DNA of 64,000 bases from Pectobacterium versatile (GCF_020166435.1 NZ_JAINZP010000001.1:496001-560000); one strand, 5' to 3'. Positions 1-8,046 are shown, counted from the first letter of the stretch. Program-made: numbers and translations. Notes: generated by a model from the letters alone, not told the origin.

Positions 1-601
1 TACGTGTTTTGACGGAGATGCCGGTTAGCGGCATGACCGCATGCCAGGTTTCATAAAACCCGTTGCGGATGATGACGCTGGCGTTGCCCATAATCGGAAG
101 AACGGAATGGCAGACGTCAGCATGATTCTCTGGGTTGAGGATCTGAAAGGCACCGCCCCAGCTTTCTTCCCATTCGGCGTTAAAATAGATAATCAGGCGG
201 AATCCGCGTTTCAGGGATGCGTCGACATGGGGAAGGTAGTGCGTGTCCCGGCCGGCGCGAAAGGCCACCGCTTCCATTTTGAATTCGGAAAGGTCGGCAC
301 CGCAGAAGGCGGACAGGGCGGTAGTAAAGTCGTCAGAAACCAAGTCGTTGCACATTCCCAGCCAGGCGTCGGACAGCGTCGTGGTGTCGCTCACCTTGCC
401 GGAGGCTAAAGGAATAAGGGTACGACGATAAAAGTAGCCGCCGTTACGTTCACGATAGTTAAACCCGTCGGTCGGGAACTCGTGAGCAAGCGTTGAGGCG
501 ACATCACGGTTGCGCCATATTTGGGTTAATTCTCCCCACTGGAAAGGGGTTTCATGCCGTTTGCCGTGGATGATGCGTTCAAGATCAAAATAGTCGGACA
601 T
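1..601 (-). CDS. Fe(II)/2-oxoglutarate-dependent oxygenase (prolyl-hydroxylase-like), C-terminus off the window
   Basis: The frame is open from an ATG at 601-599 to the left edge (200 codons), so only the C-terminal end is missing. A GGGAG ribosome site lies just upstream. The protein carries the double-stranded beta-helix pattern of prolyl-4-hydroxylase-like oxygenases: an HxD metal motif (LPHVDASL, about residues 130-137), then LIIYFNAEW and GGAFQIL, then a distal His (ETWHAVMPL), with a following Thr/Lys/Arg segment for 2-oxoglutarate. Family knowledge: such enzymes hydroxylate a peptide or free amino acid using O2 and 2-oxoglutarate. It is the last visible gene of a leftward cluster (SDR, TauD-like, sulfotransferase-like, aminotransferase) and starts 55 bp after the aminotransferase stop, so co-transcription is likely. 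The substrate cannot be read from sequence. Confidence 0.8.
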   Translation of the reverse strand, partial: MSDYFDLERIIHGKRHETPFQWGELTQIWRNRDVASTLAHEFPTDGFNYRERNGGYFYRRTLIPLASGKVSDTTTLSDAWLGMCNDLVSDDFTTALSAFCGADLSEFKMEAVAFRAGRDTHYLPHVDASLKRGFRLIIYFNAEWEESWGGAFQILNPENHADVCHSVLPIMGNASVIIRNGFYETWHAVMPLTGISVKTR

Positions 602-655
602 TTTTTCACTCCCTGTTATTAATCACACCTGACGGATAGTGGCGGTTAACGCCCA

Positions 656-1900
656 TCAGAGGCTTCCCAGTGCGGTAGTCATACGTTGAATCAGTTCCTC
701 TGTTTCGTTGGCTGAAATCGTGAAAGCGGGTGCCAGTTTTAAGTACGGACCCGCTGCGCCAACGATGACGCCATGTTGGCGTATCGCCGCCTGCGCACGG
801 CCACACTGTTCGAGGGACTCAAACGTCATCGATAGCATCAGCCCTTTACCTTGCAGGCTGATCAGCCCCTCGGTTTGAGGGAAATGCTGCTTAGCGAGCT
901 GGAGGATCGTCCTTCCTTTTGCCGTGACATCATCGTAGAGGTGATGCGCATCCAGATAATCCATGACAAACAGCGCCGCGCGGCAGCCCAGCAGGTTGCC
1001 GGATTGCGTATGACCGTGGCGGAAAAACGGCGGCATTTGCCCTTTGAAGCTGTCGGTAATCGCCTCCGTGGCAAGCACGGCGGTAATGGGAACGCCACCG
1101 CCCAGACACTTGCTGAAAATGACAATGTCAGGCTGTGCGCCTTGTGAGACCGATTCACAGAACGCCCCTGCGCGGCCAACGCCGCAGTAAACTTCGTCAC
1201 AGATCAGCGGAATGTCGTGTTTTTTTGTTAACTGCGAAAGCTGTTGCAGGAAGCCCTCAGGCAGCAATCGGGTGCCTTCCATTGCCATGATCGGTTCAAT
1301 AATAACGGCGGCGATGGTCGATTCCTGCTCTTCCAACAGCGTTTCCCAGCCGCGAATATCGCTGAGGTGTTCAGGTGGGGGCATCGTGATCGTATTGCTG
1401 TCGAGCAGAGACGGTAAAATACCCTCGTTGATAAAAGGGCGCCTTGTCGCCATCATCGCGCCGAGCGTACAGCCGTGGTACGCGCCGTTAATCGCTACGA
1501 TTTTCGTTCGCGCTGGGCGGGAACGGTTGACCTGATATTGCCAGGCCATTTTGAGTGCGCTTTCGACACCTTCGCTGCCGCTCCCGACGATGAACGTCTT
1601 GTGAAGGCCTGTACCGAGTAGCTTAGCGGTGAGTTTTTCGGCCAGTTCGCCGGGGAGTTGGGTGTTTGAATAGATATTGCAGGCATGAATCAGCGTGGAT
1701 AATTGCTGTTGCAGGGCGGCAATGAATTCAGGGTGAGAGTGCCCCAGGCAATGGTTATAACAGCCCGACATCCCGTCAAAGTAGCGCTGCCCGCGTTCAT
1801 CATAAAGATAAACACCTTCGCCACGGTGAATAATCGGGCGCTCGTCTTTTTCAGTGAGAGCCGTATAAGGTGGCCAGTATGGGTTAGAGGTAGGATTCAT
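656..1900 (-). CDS. Class III PLP-dependent aminotransferase
   Basis: A 414-residue fold-type I aminotransferase of the class III (ornithine/GABA/DAPA-type) group. Landmarks: GSGSEGVESALK (106-117) for phosphate binding, YHG at 141-143, the DE pair at 235-236 (LICDEVYCGVGR) for the pyridine nitrogen, and the Schiff-base lysine K264 in SKCLGGGVP. Length is normal for the family. The reaction would be amino transfer between an omega- or alpha-amino group and a keto or aldehyde acceptor; the substrate is not predictable. It overlaps the upstream sulfotransferase-like gene by 17 bp, so translation is probably coupled. It is only distantly similar to the GabT and Dat enzymes elsewhere in this window, so it is not a recent duplicate of them. 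Confidence 0.9.
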   Translation of the reverse strand: MNPTSNPYWPPYTALTEKDERPIIHRGEGVYLYDERGQRYFDGMSGCYNHCLGHSHPEFIAALQQQLSTLIHACNIYSNTQLPGELAEKLTAKLLGTGLHKTFIVGSGSEGVESALKMAWQYQVNRSRPARTKIVAINGAYHGCTLGAMMATRRPFINEGILPSLLDSNTITMPPPEHLSDIRGWETLLEEQESTIAAVIIEPIMAMEGTRLLPEGFLQQLSQLTKKHDIPLICDEVYCGVGRAGAFCESVSQGAQPDIVIFSKCLGGGVPITAVLATEAITDSFKGQMPPFFRHGHTQSGNLLGCRAALFVMDYLDAHHLYDDVTAKGRTILQLAKQHFPQTEGLISLQGKGLMLSMTFESLEQCGRAQAAIRQHGVIVGAAGPYLKLAPAFTISANETEELIQRMTTALGSL

Positions 1901-2933
1901 ATTGTGTCCCTGTCAGCGCGGTTCTGATGTCGTCAACGTTACTCACGATCGAATCAATCGTTCGGGTCTCTTTTTTTCCTGTACCGGCACAGAGCCTGGA
2001 ATTGGAAATCCCCAGGAAAGACAGCACCGTGCTGGAAGCCATATCGGGCGCTGACATCACTTCTTCGTAGTCAAGGGTGAGGATGTCATGGTGCTGAAAA
2101 GCCTGATAAAACGCGGCCTGATTTTCCAGATTGCTATCGATGAACGCCGTTAGCTCATCGACCGACACGGCCATTTTTTCGTGAGAAATCGGGCGACTAT
2201 CATGCTGGCCGACGTACCAGATGCGGTCGCGCAGGCTTTTCTTCAACGACACGAATTGCTGTAGTCGGCTTCTTCTTTCCAGCAGGATCAGTTTCAGGTC
2301 GGGAATTGCCAGCAAGGCAGGCCAGATCGGCGCATCGCCCCAGTTAGTATCAAGATCCCGAAACAGCACAAAACCGACCGCTTCGACATATTCAAAATAG
2401 GGTCTGAACAGGTGGCGATGCAGGATCGTTTCGATAGCGGTGTCTTTAACGGAATAGGGCAGCAAATGTTGGCCAAAGCGGTTGAATGCTTCACCGTGCA
2501 TTTCAATATTTGGGTGGGAACCTAACAGCGTGCGGAGTAGGTGGGTACCCGCTCTGGGCGTAGAGACGATGGCAAATTTCTGATAGCGGGTTTGTGCCGC
2601 CAGAACATCCGCATCCACGCTGCCGCCGACCCATTTGTATTTTTCAGCAAGGGCAATTTTTTCGCAGAACCACGCAAAATAAGGCGGCGCGTCATGTTGA
2701 AGATCCTGTAGCTGCGCCTGAACTTCGTCTCCGCGTATTCCCTGAACGCTCCAGTTTACGCCGTTGAGACGGAATTCATGAACGAAGGACAGCATTGCTG
2801 CCAGCGTTTTCTCACTTATCGGTAGCTCGGTTAACTCATCCCGCATCTGGGCTTGAAGGTGCTCTTGCGGGCACGTCAGCCAGCCATCCCAACGCGCCGC
2901 TAGCGCGGATTCCGTCATTGAACGATCGATCAT
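1884..2933 (-). CDS. Sulfotransferase-like protein (PAPS-binding fold)
   Basis: A 349-residue protein. From about residue 120 it shows the sulfotransferase 5'-phosphosulfate loop (VSTPRAGTHLLRTLL), followed by SHPNIEMHGEAF as in Stf0/NodH-like enzymes. Further on, LILLERRSRLQQFVSLKKS resembles the 3'-phosphate-binding Arg...Ser segment. The first ~115 residues are an unrecognised alpha-helical extension. Such enzymes transfer sulfate from PAPS to hydroxyl or amino groups. It lies between a TauD-like oxygenase and an aminotransferase (17-bp overlap with the latter), so it probably modifies the cluster's product. It could instead be a P-loop protein that has lost PAPS binding; the sequence alone does not decide. 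Confidence 0.75.
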   Translation of the reverse strand: MIDRSMTESALAARWDGWLTCPQEHLQAQMRDELTELPISEKTLAAMLSFVHEFRLNGVNWSVQGIRGDEVQAQLQDLQHDAPPYFAWFCEKIALAEKYKWVGGSVDADVLAAQTRYQKFAIVSTPRAGTHLLRTLLGSHPNIEMHGEAFNRFGQHLLPYSVKDTAIETILHRHLFRPYFEYVEAVGFVLFRDLDTNWGDAPIWPALLAIPDLKLILLERRSRLQQFVSLKKSLRDRIWYVGQHDSRPISHEKMAVSVDELTAFIDSNLENQAAFYQAFQHHDILTLDYEEVMSAPDMASSTVLSFLGISNSRLCAGTGKKETRTIDSIVSNVDDIRTALTGTQYESYL

Positions 2934-2946
2934 GATCTCTCCTTGA

Positions 2947-3762
2947 TTATGCGATCAGGGTGGGGACACTGGTGAACATACCTCGCAGCAGGGTTCTTGG
3001 GGAGGCGGGATCGTCCGTATAGGCATGGCGTCCGTGAGAGATTTTATCGTTACGCATGATCAAGGCCTGTCCGCGATAGAGAGGGAATGTCAGGTGATAG
3101 CGGCTACCTTCAGCGGCCAACTGCGACATGTACTCGATGGCCTCGACAACGCGAGGATTGATATTGCGTGAATAGTCCCAGTCTGCGGTCACATCCAGCG
3201 TAAACCCGCCAATATATCCGCCGTCCCGATCGGGACGAAAAACTGGACCGATATGGGCGTACTGTGTCCCGGATTGTGTCCCAGTTGAACGGCGTCTGAA
3301 AATCTGTTCTTCAAGCAGAATATTCGCTAAGTCAGGGTGCTCAGCCCGGAGCTTCTGAAACGCGGATACGCTATCAAACAGGACGGTTCCACCCCCTTGG
3401 CTTGCATGTTGTTTACAAAGGAGGATCGATGTTTTTATGCTTCCAATCGGGATATAAGAGCCATCGGTATGAAGAGAAAGGTGTGAGGTACTGTTGAAAA
3501 CCATATGCGTGCCGTGTGAGAGCCCGCCAATCTGATTCACCCCGGATGTGGATACGCCCTCTTTGTGTTCCTGACGGTTAAAGGCTGACTGATAAATATC
3601 ACCCAATGAATAAAGCGCTGACATTTTTTGGAAATCGGAATCATCGTATTTCCATTCGCGGGTAACGACGGCAAAGCGATATTTTTCGATATGCGCAATG
3701 ACTGCCTTCTTATCTTCACTATCAATGACTTGTGGTGACCATCCATCAAAGCAACTTTTCAT
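2947..3762 (-). CDS. TauD/TfdA-family Fe(II)/2-oxoglutarate dioxygenase
   Basis: The start is ATG at 3762, because AGGAG stands 8 bp before it; an upstream in-frame ATG at 3819 has no ribosome site. The 271-residue product has the TauD facial triad: HTD at about 98-100 (SLHTDGSY) and the distal His at about 243 (NDKISHGRHAY), with Arg residues near 256-260 (SPRTLLRG) for 2-oxoglutarate. Family members hydroxylate, desaturate or desulfonate small molecules, for example taurine or free amino acids in peptide antibiotics. It is followed after 13 bp by the sulfotransferase-like gene. Together with the oxygenase at the left edge it gives this cluster two different non-haem iron oxygenases. Confidence 0.87.
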   Translation of the reverse strand: MKSCFDGWSPQVIDSEDKKAVIAHIEKYRFAVVTREWKYDDSDFQKMSALYSLGDIYQSAFNRQEHKEGVSTSGVNQIGGLSHGTHMVFNSTSHLSLHTDGSYIPIGSIKTSILLCKQHASQGGGTVLFDSVSAFQKLRAEHPDLANILLEEQIFRRRSTGTQSGTQYAHIGPVFRPDRDGGYIGGFTLDVTADWDYSRNINPRVVEAIEYMSQLAAEGSRYHLTFPLYRGQALIMRNDKISHGRHAYTDDPASPRTLLRGMFTSVPTLIA

Positions 3763-3809
3763 CGCTATTACTCCTGTAATTAGCTCGACTGAAAACGCAC
3801 ATGAATTTA

Positions 3810-3834
3810 TATCCGTCATACTTCAAGTTGCATG
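3810..3834 (+). repeat. Fragment of an ERIC-like intergenic repeat
   Basis: The stretch reads like the outer arm of the longer repeats at 4951-5064 and 42525-42867 (core GTCATACTTCAAGTTGCATG). Only this arm is present, in the 153-bp gap between the TauD-like and SDR genes. It appears to be a decayed or solo end. Confidence 0.55.
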
Positions 3835-3915
3835 CCTATTGGCTGTATTACGCGCCTCCTCCATGAGCCTCGTTAATTTGGAATGATTAAATAGCTAATA
3901 ATGATGTGAGAGGTA

Positions 3916-4695
3916 TTATATGGCGCTCATGCCTCCGTCAATGGAAAGTATTTGACCCGTAATATATTTACTGGCATCGGAAGCAAATAGGATCGCTGCA
4001 CCTTTTAAGTCTTGAGCATCCCCAATACGCCGCAACGGTGATTTTTGCGCCAGTGCATCAACACCAAGGCGATTTAGCAAATTCTGTGTCATGGCGGAAG
4101 GGAAAAAACCGGGGGCGAGCGCATTGACGGTGATATTAAATTCACCCCATTCACCCGCCAATGCACGAGTAAAGTTCACTACGGCACCTTTGCTGGTGCT
4201 GTACGCGATGCCTTCCAACCAACCGGGCAGATTGCCCTGTAAACCTGCCAGCGACGCCACGTTGATAATTTTGCCATAGCGGCGGGGGATCATGCTGTAT
4301 TTGCCGATTTTCTGCGTGAGTAAAAATAGGCTACGGATATTCAGATTCATTACGCGATCCCAGTCATCAACGGAATGATCTTCAGCTGGTGCACCGAGAG
4401 CGATACCAGCATTATTGACGAGAATATCTATCTGGCCTGTCTTGGCGATGGCTTCCTCGGCGAGGCGCTCAATATCGCGATCCTGCGCATTGTCGGCGGC
4501 AATCCATTCGGCACGAATACCCAATGAGGAGAGGTGTGACTGTGCTGTCTGCAATTCATCGGCGTGGCGCGCTGAGAGGATTATGTGAGCCCCTTGTGCG
4601 CCGAGTGCTTCAGCAATTTGTAGCCCTAATCCACGCGATCCTCCGGTGATGAGGGCCGTTTTTCCAGACAGATCAAAGAAGTGCGGCGTATCCAT
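3916..4695 (-). CDS. Short-chain dehydrogenase/reductase
   Basis: The start is ATG at 4695, preceded by AAGGG; an in-frame ATG 27 bp upstream lacks a clear site. The 259-residue protein is a classical SDR: cofactor glycine motif TGGSRGLG, NNAG motif (ILVNNAGIALG), catalytic Ser in INVASLAG, and YxxxK as YSTSKG. The C-terminus ITGQILSIDGGMSAI is typical of this group. It would reduce a ketone or oxidise an alcohol with NAD(P)H. It is the first gene of the leftward cluster, 153 bp before the TauD-like gene. Substrate unknown. Confidence 0.9.
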   Translation of the reverse strand: MDTPHFFDLSGKTALITGGSRGLGLQIAEALGAQGAHIILSARHADELQTAQSHLSSLGIRAEWIAADNAQDRDIERLAEEAIAKTGQIDILVNNAGIALGAPAEDHSVDDWDRVMNLNIRSLFLLTQKIGKYSMIPRRYGKIINVASLAGLQGNLPGWLEGIAYSTSKGAVVNFTRALAGEWGEFNITVNALAPGFFPSAMTQNLLNRLGVDALAQKSPLRRIGDAQDLKGAAILFASDASKYITGQILSIDGGMSAI

Positions 4696-4950
4696 ACGTA
4701 TTCCCTTATATTCTATATCCATTAGATGTAACCTAAATAATGCAATCTGCAGAATAAAGTTTTATTGTTTAATAATGTACCTGTAACTTAAAGTATGAAG
4801 GGGCGCACTAACAACAGCAGTGAATTTAAATAGATATTGATAAAAAATTCTAGCTATATTCTGTCATGAATAAATAAGATGTGTTGAGTTGTGATTAAGT
4901 CCTCATTAATTTCTTAAATAAAACCCATTTGGTATAACGCTAATCAGCGC

Positions 4951-5064
4951 TATACCCTAAATAATTAGAGTTTAAGGAAGGTAGTAAGGTAAAGAATCCC
5001 GATAAGCTTACTTAGGTAAGTGAGTGCAGCCAACGCACAGGCAACTTGAAATATGACGGGTATA
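4951..5064 (+). repeat. ERIC-like palindromic repeat (about 114 bp)
   Basis: The element starts with TATACCC and ends with GGGTATA. It contains the ERIC-type central palindrome (CTTAC-TTAG-GTAAG, 5007-5020) with AATCCC to its left. It lies in the 612-bp gap (4696-5307) between the divergent SDR and gabT genes. The rest of that gap is AT-rich and shows no gene; promoters for both operons must be in it, but I cannot place them with confidence. Related copies are at 3810 and 42525. Confidence 0.7.
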
Positions 5065-5307
5065 GCTGCTGTGCCAGACCGCGTGGCGAGGGTAGATGAA
5101 TGCCTGTGGCAATGCACCGAGAAGTTCTCTGCTAGCCGCTGAAGCAATAAGTCAGTCAGGAGTGGGTGAAAAAGTGGATCCTTCTAATATTCAAAACTGG
5201 CACTGGATTATAGAACCATTTCACGTCTAAATGGCATCATCACCTGTCATCGTTCAACTCATCATCTTCAACTAATAACAGATGTATTTGGGATACTGGA
5301 GCAGACC

Positions 5308-6573
5308 ATGAAGAATAGCGAACTGAATCAACGCCGTCTGGCCGCCACACCGCGTGGTGTGGGTGTCATGTGTGATTTCTATGCCGAGCGTGCGGAAAAC
5401 AGCACCCTGTGGGATGTTGAAGGGCGGGAATTTATCGATTTTGCTGCCGGGATTGCGGTACTGAATACTGGCCACCGCCACCCGAAGATTGTCGCGGCGG
5501 TGCGCGAGCAGTTGGATCGCTTTACCCACACGGCCTACCAGATTGTGCCTTACGGCAGTTATGTCACGTTGGCCGAGCGCATCAACGCGCTGGCACCCAT
5601 TGAAGGTGCGGCAAAGACCACGTTCTTTACCACCGGCGCTGAAGCGGTAGAAAACGCGGTGAAAATCGCTCGTGCGTACACCAAGCGCCCGGGTGTGATC
5701 GCCTTCAACGCAGCGTTCCACGGCCGCACGCTGCTGACTATGACGCTGACGGGCAAAGTGGCACCGTATTCCACAGGGTTCGGCCCGTTCCCCGGTTCTA
5801 TTTTTCACGCGCTTTATCCGAATGAGAAGCAAGGCATCACCGTCGAACAGGCACTGGAAAGCGTCGAACGCCTGATGCATACCGACATCGCCGCCGATCA
5901 GGTTGCCGCGATTCTGCTGGAACCCGTACAGGGTGAAGGGGGGTTTCATGTCGCGCCACCCGCTTTTATCAGCGGGCTGCGTAAGCTGTGCGATGAGCAC
6001 GGTATTCTGCTGATTGCCGACGAAGTTCAGACCGGCTTTGCCCGTACCGGTAAGCTGTTTGCGATGGAATATTACGCGGAGAAAGCAGATCTGATCACCA
6101 TGGCGAAAAGTCTGGGCGGCGGTTTCCCTATCTCCGGCGTTGTTGGGCGTGCCGAGGTGATGGATGCGCCATCGCCGGGGGGATTGGGTGGCACCTATGC
6201 AGGCAACCCGCTGGCTGTGGCCTCTGCGCTGGCGGTATTGGATGTGATTGAAGAAGAGAAATTGTGCCAGCGTGCACAGCGTCTGGGGGCCACGCTAGTG
6301 GAGACGCTGGAGAATATCAAGGCGCAGTGCCCAGCTCTGATAGCGATTCGTGCACAAGGGTCGATGGTGGCGGCAGAGTTTACCGATCCGTACACCGGTA
6401 AACCGTCGGCAGAAATTACCCGTCAACTCCAGAAAAGCGCGTTGGAGGCAGGCCTGCTGCTGCTGACCTGCGGCGTGAATGGCAATGTAATTCGTTTCCT
6501 GTACCCACTAACGGTTCCTGACGATCAGTTCAGCAAGGCCATGAGCATCCTGACGCGCGTATTAATACGATAG
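5308..6573 (+). CDS. gabT: 4-aminobutyrate aminotransferase (GabT/PuuE type)
   Basis: A 421-residue class III aminotransferase that aligns along its whole length with the enterobacterial GABA transaminases GabT and PuuE (from memory closest to PuuE: RRLxATPRGVGVMC at the N-terminus, TFFTTGAEAVENAVK, GGLGGTYAGNPLA, GLLLLTCG.GNVIRFLYPLT at the C-terminus). Catalytic lysine K267 in AKSLGGG; D238 in IADEVQTGFARTGK. It converts GABA plus 2-oxoglutarate to succinate semialdehyde plus glutamate. A ribosome site (ACTGGAGCAGACC) precedes the ATG. The expected downstream partner gene is cut after 22 codons by transposon remains, so the pathway may be incomplete here. Confidence 0.92.
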   Translation: MKNSELNQRRLAATPRGVGVMCDFYAERAENSTLWDVEGREFIDFAAGIAVLNTGHRHPKIVAAVREQLDRFTHTAYQIVPYGSYVTLAERINALAPIEGAAKTTFFTTGAEAVENAVKIARAYTKRPGVIAFNAAFHGRTLLTMTLTGKVAPYSTGFGPFPGSIFHALYPNEKQGITVEQALESVERLMHTDIAADQVAAILLEPVQGEGGFHVAPPAFISGLRKLCDEHGILLIADEVQTGFARTGKLFAMEYYAEKADLITMAKSLGGGFPISGVVGRAEVMDAPSPGGLGGTYAGNPLAVASALAVLDVIEEEKLCQRAQRLGATLVETLENIKAQCPALIAIRAQGSMVAAEFTDPYTGKPSAEITRQLQKSALEAGLLLLTCGVNGNVIRFLYPLTVPDDQFSKAMSILTRVLIR

Positions 6574-6583
6574 AAGAGAGACT

Positions 6584-6652
6584 ATGCAACAGAAAGTGGC
6601 AAGACAGCCAAAACAGTTGACGCCTGAATGTCACCAATCCCACAATGGGTAA
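6584..6652 (+). pseudogene. Truncated 5' end of a gene after gabT
   Basis: An ATG with an upstream AGAGAG starts 11 bp after the gabT stop. It reads MQQKVARQPKQLTPE and then runs out at codon 23, where the sequence passes into transposon remains. The spacing suggests the second gene of a gabT operon whose body was deleted. I do not recognise the residue string well enough to name it. Confidence 0.4.
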
Positions 6653-6794
6653 AGTGCTGAGTACAGTATTTTTAGTGACGGTGTCACAAAATGAACAAAC
6701 TTCCAGTCCTAACAGAAAATATTTTGGTTCCGGACGTGGTATCACCTGGTACAACTTCGTCTCAGATCAGTACTCTGGATTTCACGGCATTGTA
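6645..6794 (+). pseudogene. Tn3-family transposase fragment (catalytic core)
   Basis: From 6708 the frame reads PNRKYFGSGRGITWYNF followed by VSDQYSGFHGIV. This is the highly conserved segment of Tn3-family TnpA around the active-site region, in a protein normally near 1000 residues. Homology stops at 6794, exactly where an IS3-family remnant begins. The matching C-terminal piece is at 7277-7401. Roughly 250 residues between them are missing. Confidence 0.8.
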
Positions 6795-6943
6795 ATAGCA
6801 TCAATCACGGCCTTATCTTTTTCCCGCCAGTCAGCTCTGCGCCGATAAAAAGATGCGCGTGATAAAGAGGCCAGTTTACAAGCCGTAATAACCGACAGAC
6901 CTGAGGCCGTTAATAGGCCGGCGCAGGATTTTTTCTCGGTTAC
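6795..6943 (-). pseudogene. IS3-family transposase OrfB, N-terminal stub
   Basis: The frame after orfA reads VTEKKSCAGLL, then ACKLASLSRASFYRR and WREKDKAVIDAI. This matches the start of OrfB of IS407/IS3-type elements, before the DDE catalytic residues. It stops abruptly at the junction with Tn3-family sequence (the frame closes at 6782). No catalytic activity is possible. Confidence 0.7.
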
Positions 6944-7212
6944 TACCAGCCCTTTTTTGCAAAAAGCTCCTTTATGGCATGATTTTCCAGACTGACTTCA
7001 GCAAAGAGTTTTTTCAGTCGGGCATTTCCATCTTCAAGTTCTTTTAATCGTTTAACATCATTAGCCTCCATGCCGCCATACTTAGATTTCCAATTGTAAT
7101 AAGTCGCATTACTTATTTCGTTCTGACGGCAGATTTCTTCAACTTTCAGATCAGAATCAGCAAGCTTCAGGATATTGACGATCTGAGTTTCAGTAAAACG
7201 TGCTTTTTTCAT
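6943..7212 (-). CDS. IS3-family transposase OrfA
   Basis: An 89-residue helix-turn-helix protein (MKKARFTETQIVNILK, then ICRQNEISNATYYNWKSKYGG) with a C-terminal leucine-rich coiled segment (RLKELEDGNARLKKLF). Both are typical of OrfA of IS407-like IS3 elements. In intact elements it is fused to OrfB by a -1 frameshift. Here OrfB is only a stub, so the gene is probably a non-functional relic although its own frame is intact. Confidence 0.85.
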   Translation of the reverse strand: MKKARFTETQIVNILKLADSDLKVEEICRQNEISNATYYNWKSKYGGMEANDVKRLKELEDGNARLKKLFAEVSLENHAIKELFAKKGW

Positions 7213-7276
7213 TTTGACCTCTGCAAATGTAAAGGCAGAAAATCTAATTATAGCTGTCTCATTTTAGGGGGAGTGG

Positions 7277-7401
7277 ACATCCCCACTGATGCACGGGTAT
7301 ATCAATATGCTGGGGCATTATACGTTCACGCTATCCGATGATATTTTAAACGAAGATTTGAGAGAATTAAATTTCAATTTAAACAATGAATTATCTGCTT
7401 A
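7277..7401 (+). pseudogene. Tn3-family transposase, C-terminal fragment
   Basis: The frame reads SPLMHGYINMLGHYTFTLSD and ends EDLRELNFNLNNELSA before TAA at 7399-7401. Tn3-family TnpA proteins end with a segment of this kind (LSPL...HINMLGRYSF). The stop codon overlaps the 38-bp terminal repeat, as is usual in this family. The catalytic-core fragment is at 6645-6794. Confidence 0.72.
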
Positions 7402-7435
7402 ACGTACGTTTTTGTTCCATTGACCCTCAAACCCT
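7398..7435 (+). repeat. Tn3-family terminal inverted repeat (38 bp)
   Basis: Aligned with the Tn3 38-bp repeat (CTTAACGT...GTTCCA.TGA....ACCC), I count about 30 matches of 38, including CTTAACGT and GTTTT.GTTCCA. It marks the outer end of the transposon at 7435. The next base, 7436, is where similarity to the right-hand direct repeat at 23856 begins. The transposon therefore truncated that repeat. Confidence 0.75.
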
Positions 7436-7473
7436 GAAAGCGATGGTGGGATATGAAGTTATTTATCACTGTA
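7436..7473 (+). repeat. Left copy of island-flanking 38-bp direct repeat
   Basis: Bases 7436-7473 (GAAAGCGATGGTGGGATATG...) are identical to 23856-23893. Similarity continues past the repeat into ATTTAAC (7478-7484), which corresponds to the XerD arm of dif in the right copy. The distance between copies is 16,420 bp. The left edge coincides with the Tn3-family terminal repeat, so the original repeat may have been longer. Confidence 0.85.
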
Positions 7474-8046
7474 GTTGATTTAACTTATGTTGTGCGGAAA
7501 TCCAGTTCATAAGTCACAGGTGGCATATCTATTTGCTTTAAATAAATATTTTTAATATAAAGATGAATTCACTTCCAGAAAATTTCATGAACTAACAGGG
7601 ACTGCGCCTCTTATGAGCATTTCCTGACATCTTACTCCACTTCAGTTCATGAACCATTTCCTATCGTAGTTGCATAACCAAGCACATCAATCTTTAGGTC
7701 TTATCTGATTGTCTTCTTGAATAATTCATGAATTTAGGTAACATTTAGACAAGGTGATACTTAATCGAAACTAATGTCTCTGATGGCGATAGTGTTGTCA
7801 GGGCTGGCTGGATTTATCCGAGGGGGTATCTGTCGGGTAAAGAAGCTAATGGAGTATATCCCTTAAAATTGAAGTTCATTTAAAATTGGCTCTTTCTCAA
7901 TGAGGCGTAACATTTTGTGATATGAAACAACATTCTATATAATCCATTTCGTAGAGTAGAAAAAATATTGAAATTAGAGTATGGATTAAAATGATAGTAT
8001 TTTCTCTTTTAGGCATATATATTAAATATGATAACATGGGGTTATA
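7474..8046. other. Non-coding left end of the island
   Basis: No convincing gene is present in these 573 bp. At 7478-7500 a degenerate dif-like sequence (ATTTAACTTATGTTGTGCGG) follows the direct repeat; against dif it keeps most of both arms but has a shortened centre. The palindrome TTCATGAA occurs three times (7584, 7646, 7725). The segment is AT-rich like the SMEK gene that follows and should contain its promoter. GGGG stands just before the ATG at 8047. Confidence 0.6.

Larger units (their letters stand above)
6795..7279 (-). mobile_element. IS3-family insertion sequence remnant
   Basis: On the minus strand the element begins at 7279 with TGTCCACTCCCCCTAAAATG, a typical IS3-family end, and contains orfA (7212-6943) and the first ~50 codons of orfB. 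The rest of orfB and the other end are gone. It sits inside the Tn3-family transposase, with TnpA sequence on both sides, so it inserted into the transposon. A later deletion then removed part of both. Confidence 0.8.

Noticed and set aside
41-409. Plus-strand open frame of 122 codons at the left edge
   Set aside because: It is antisense to the 2-oxoglutarate oxygenase, whose motifs are clear on the minus strand.
5272-6000. Long minus-strand open frame (242 codons) opposite gabT
   Set aside because: It is antisense to a full-length conserved gene, has no recognisable domain and no ribosome site; such shadows are common in GC-rich codon patterns.
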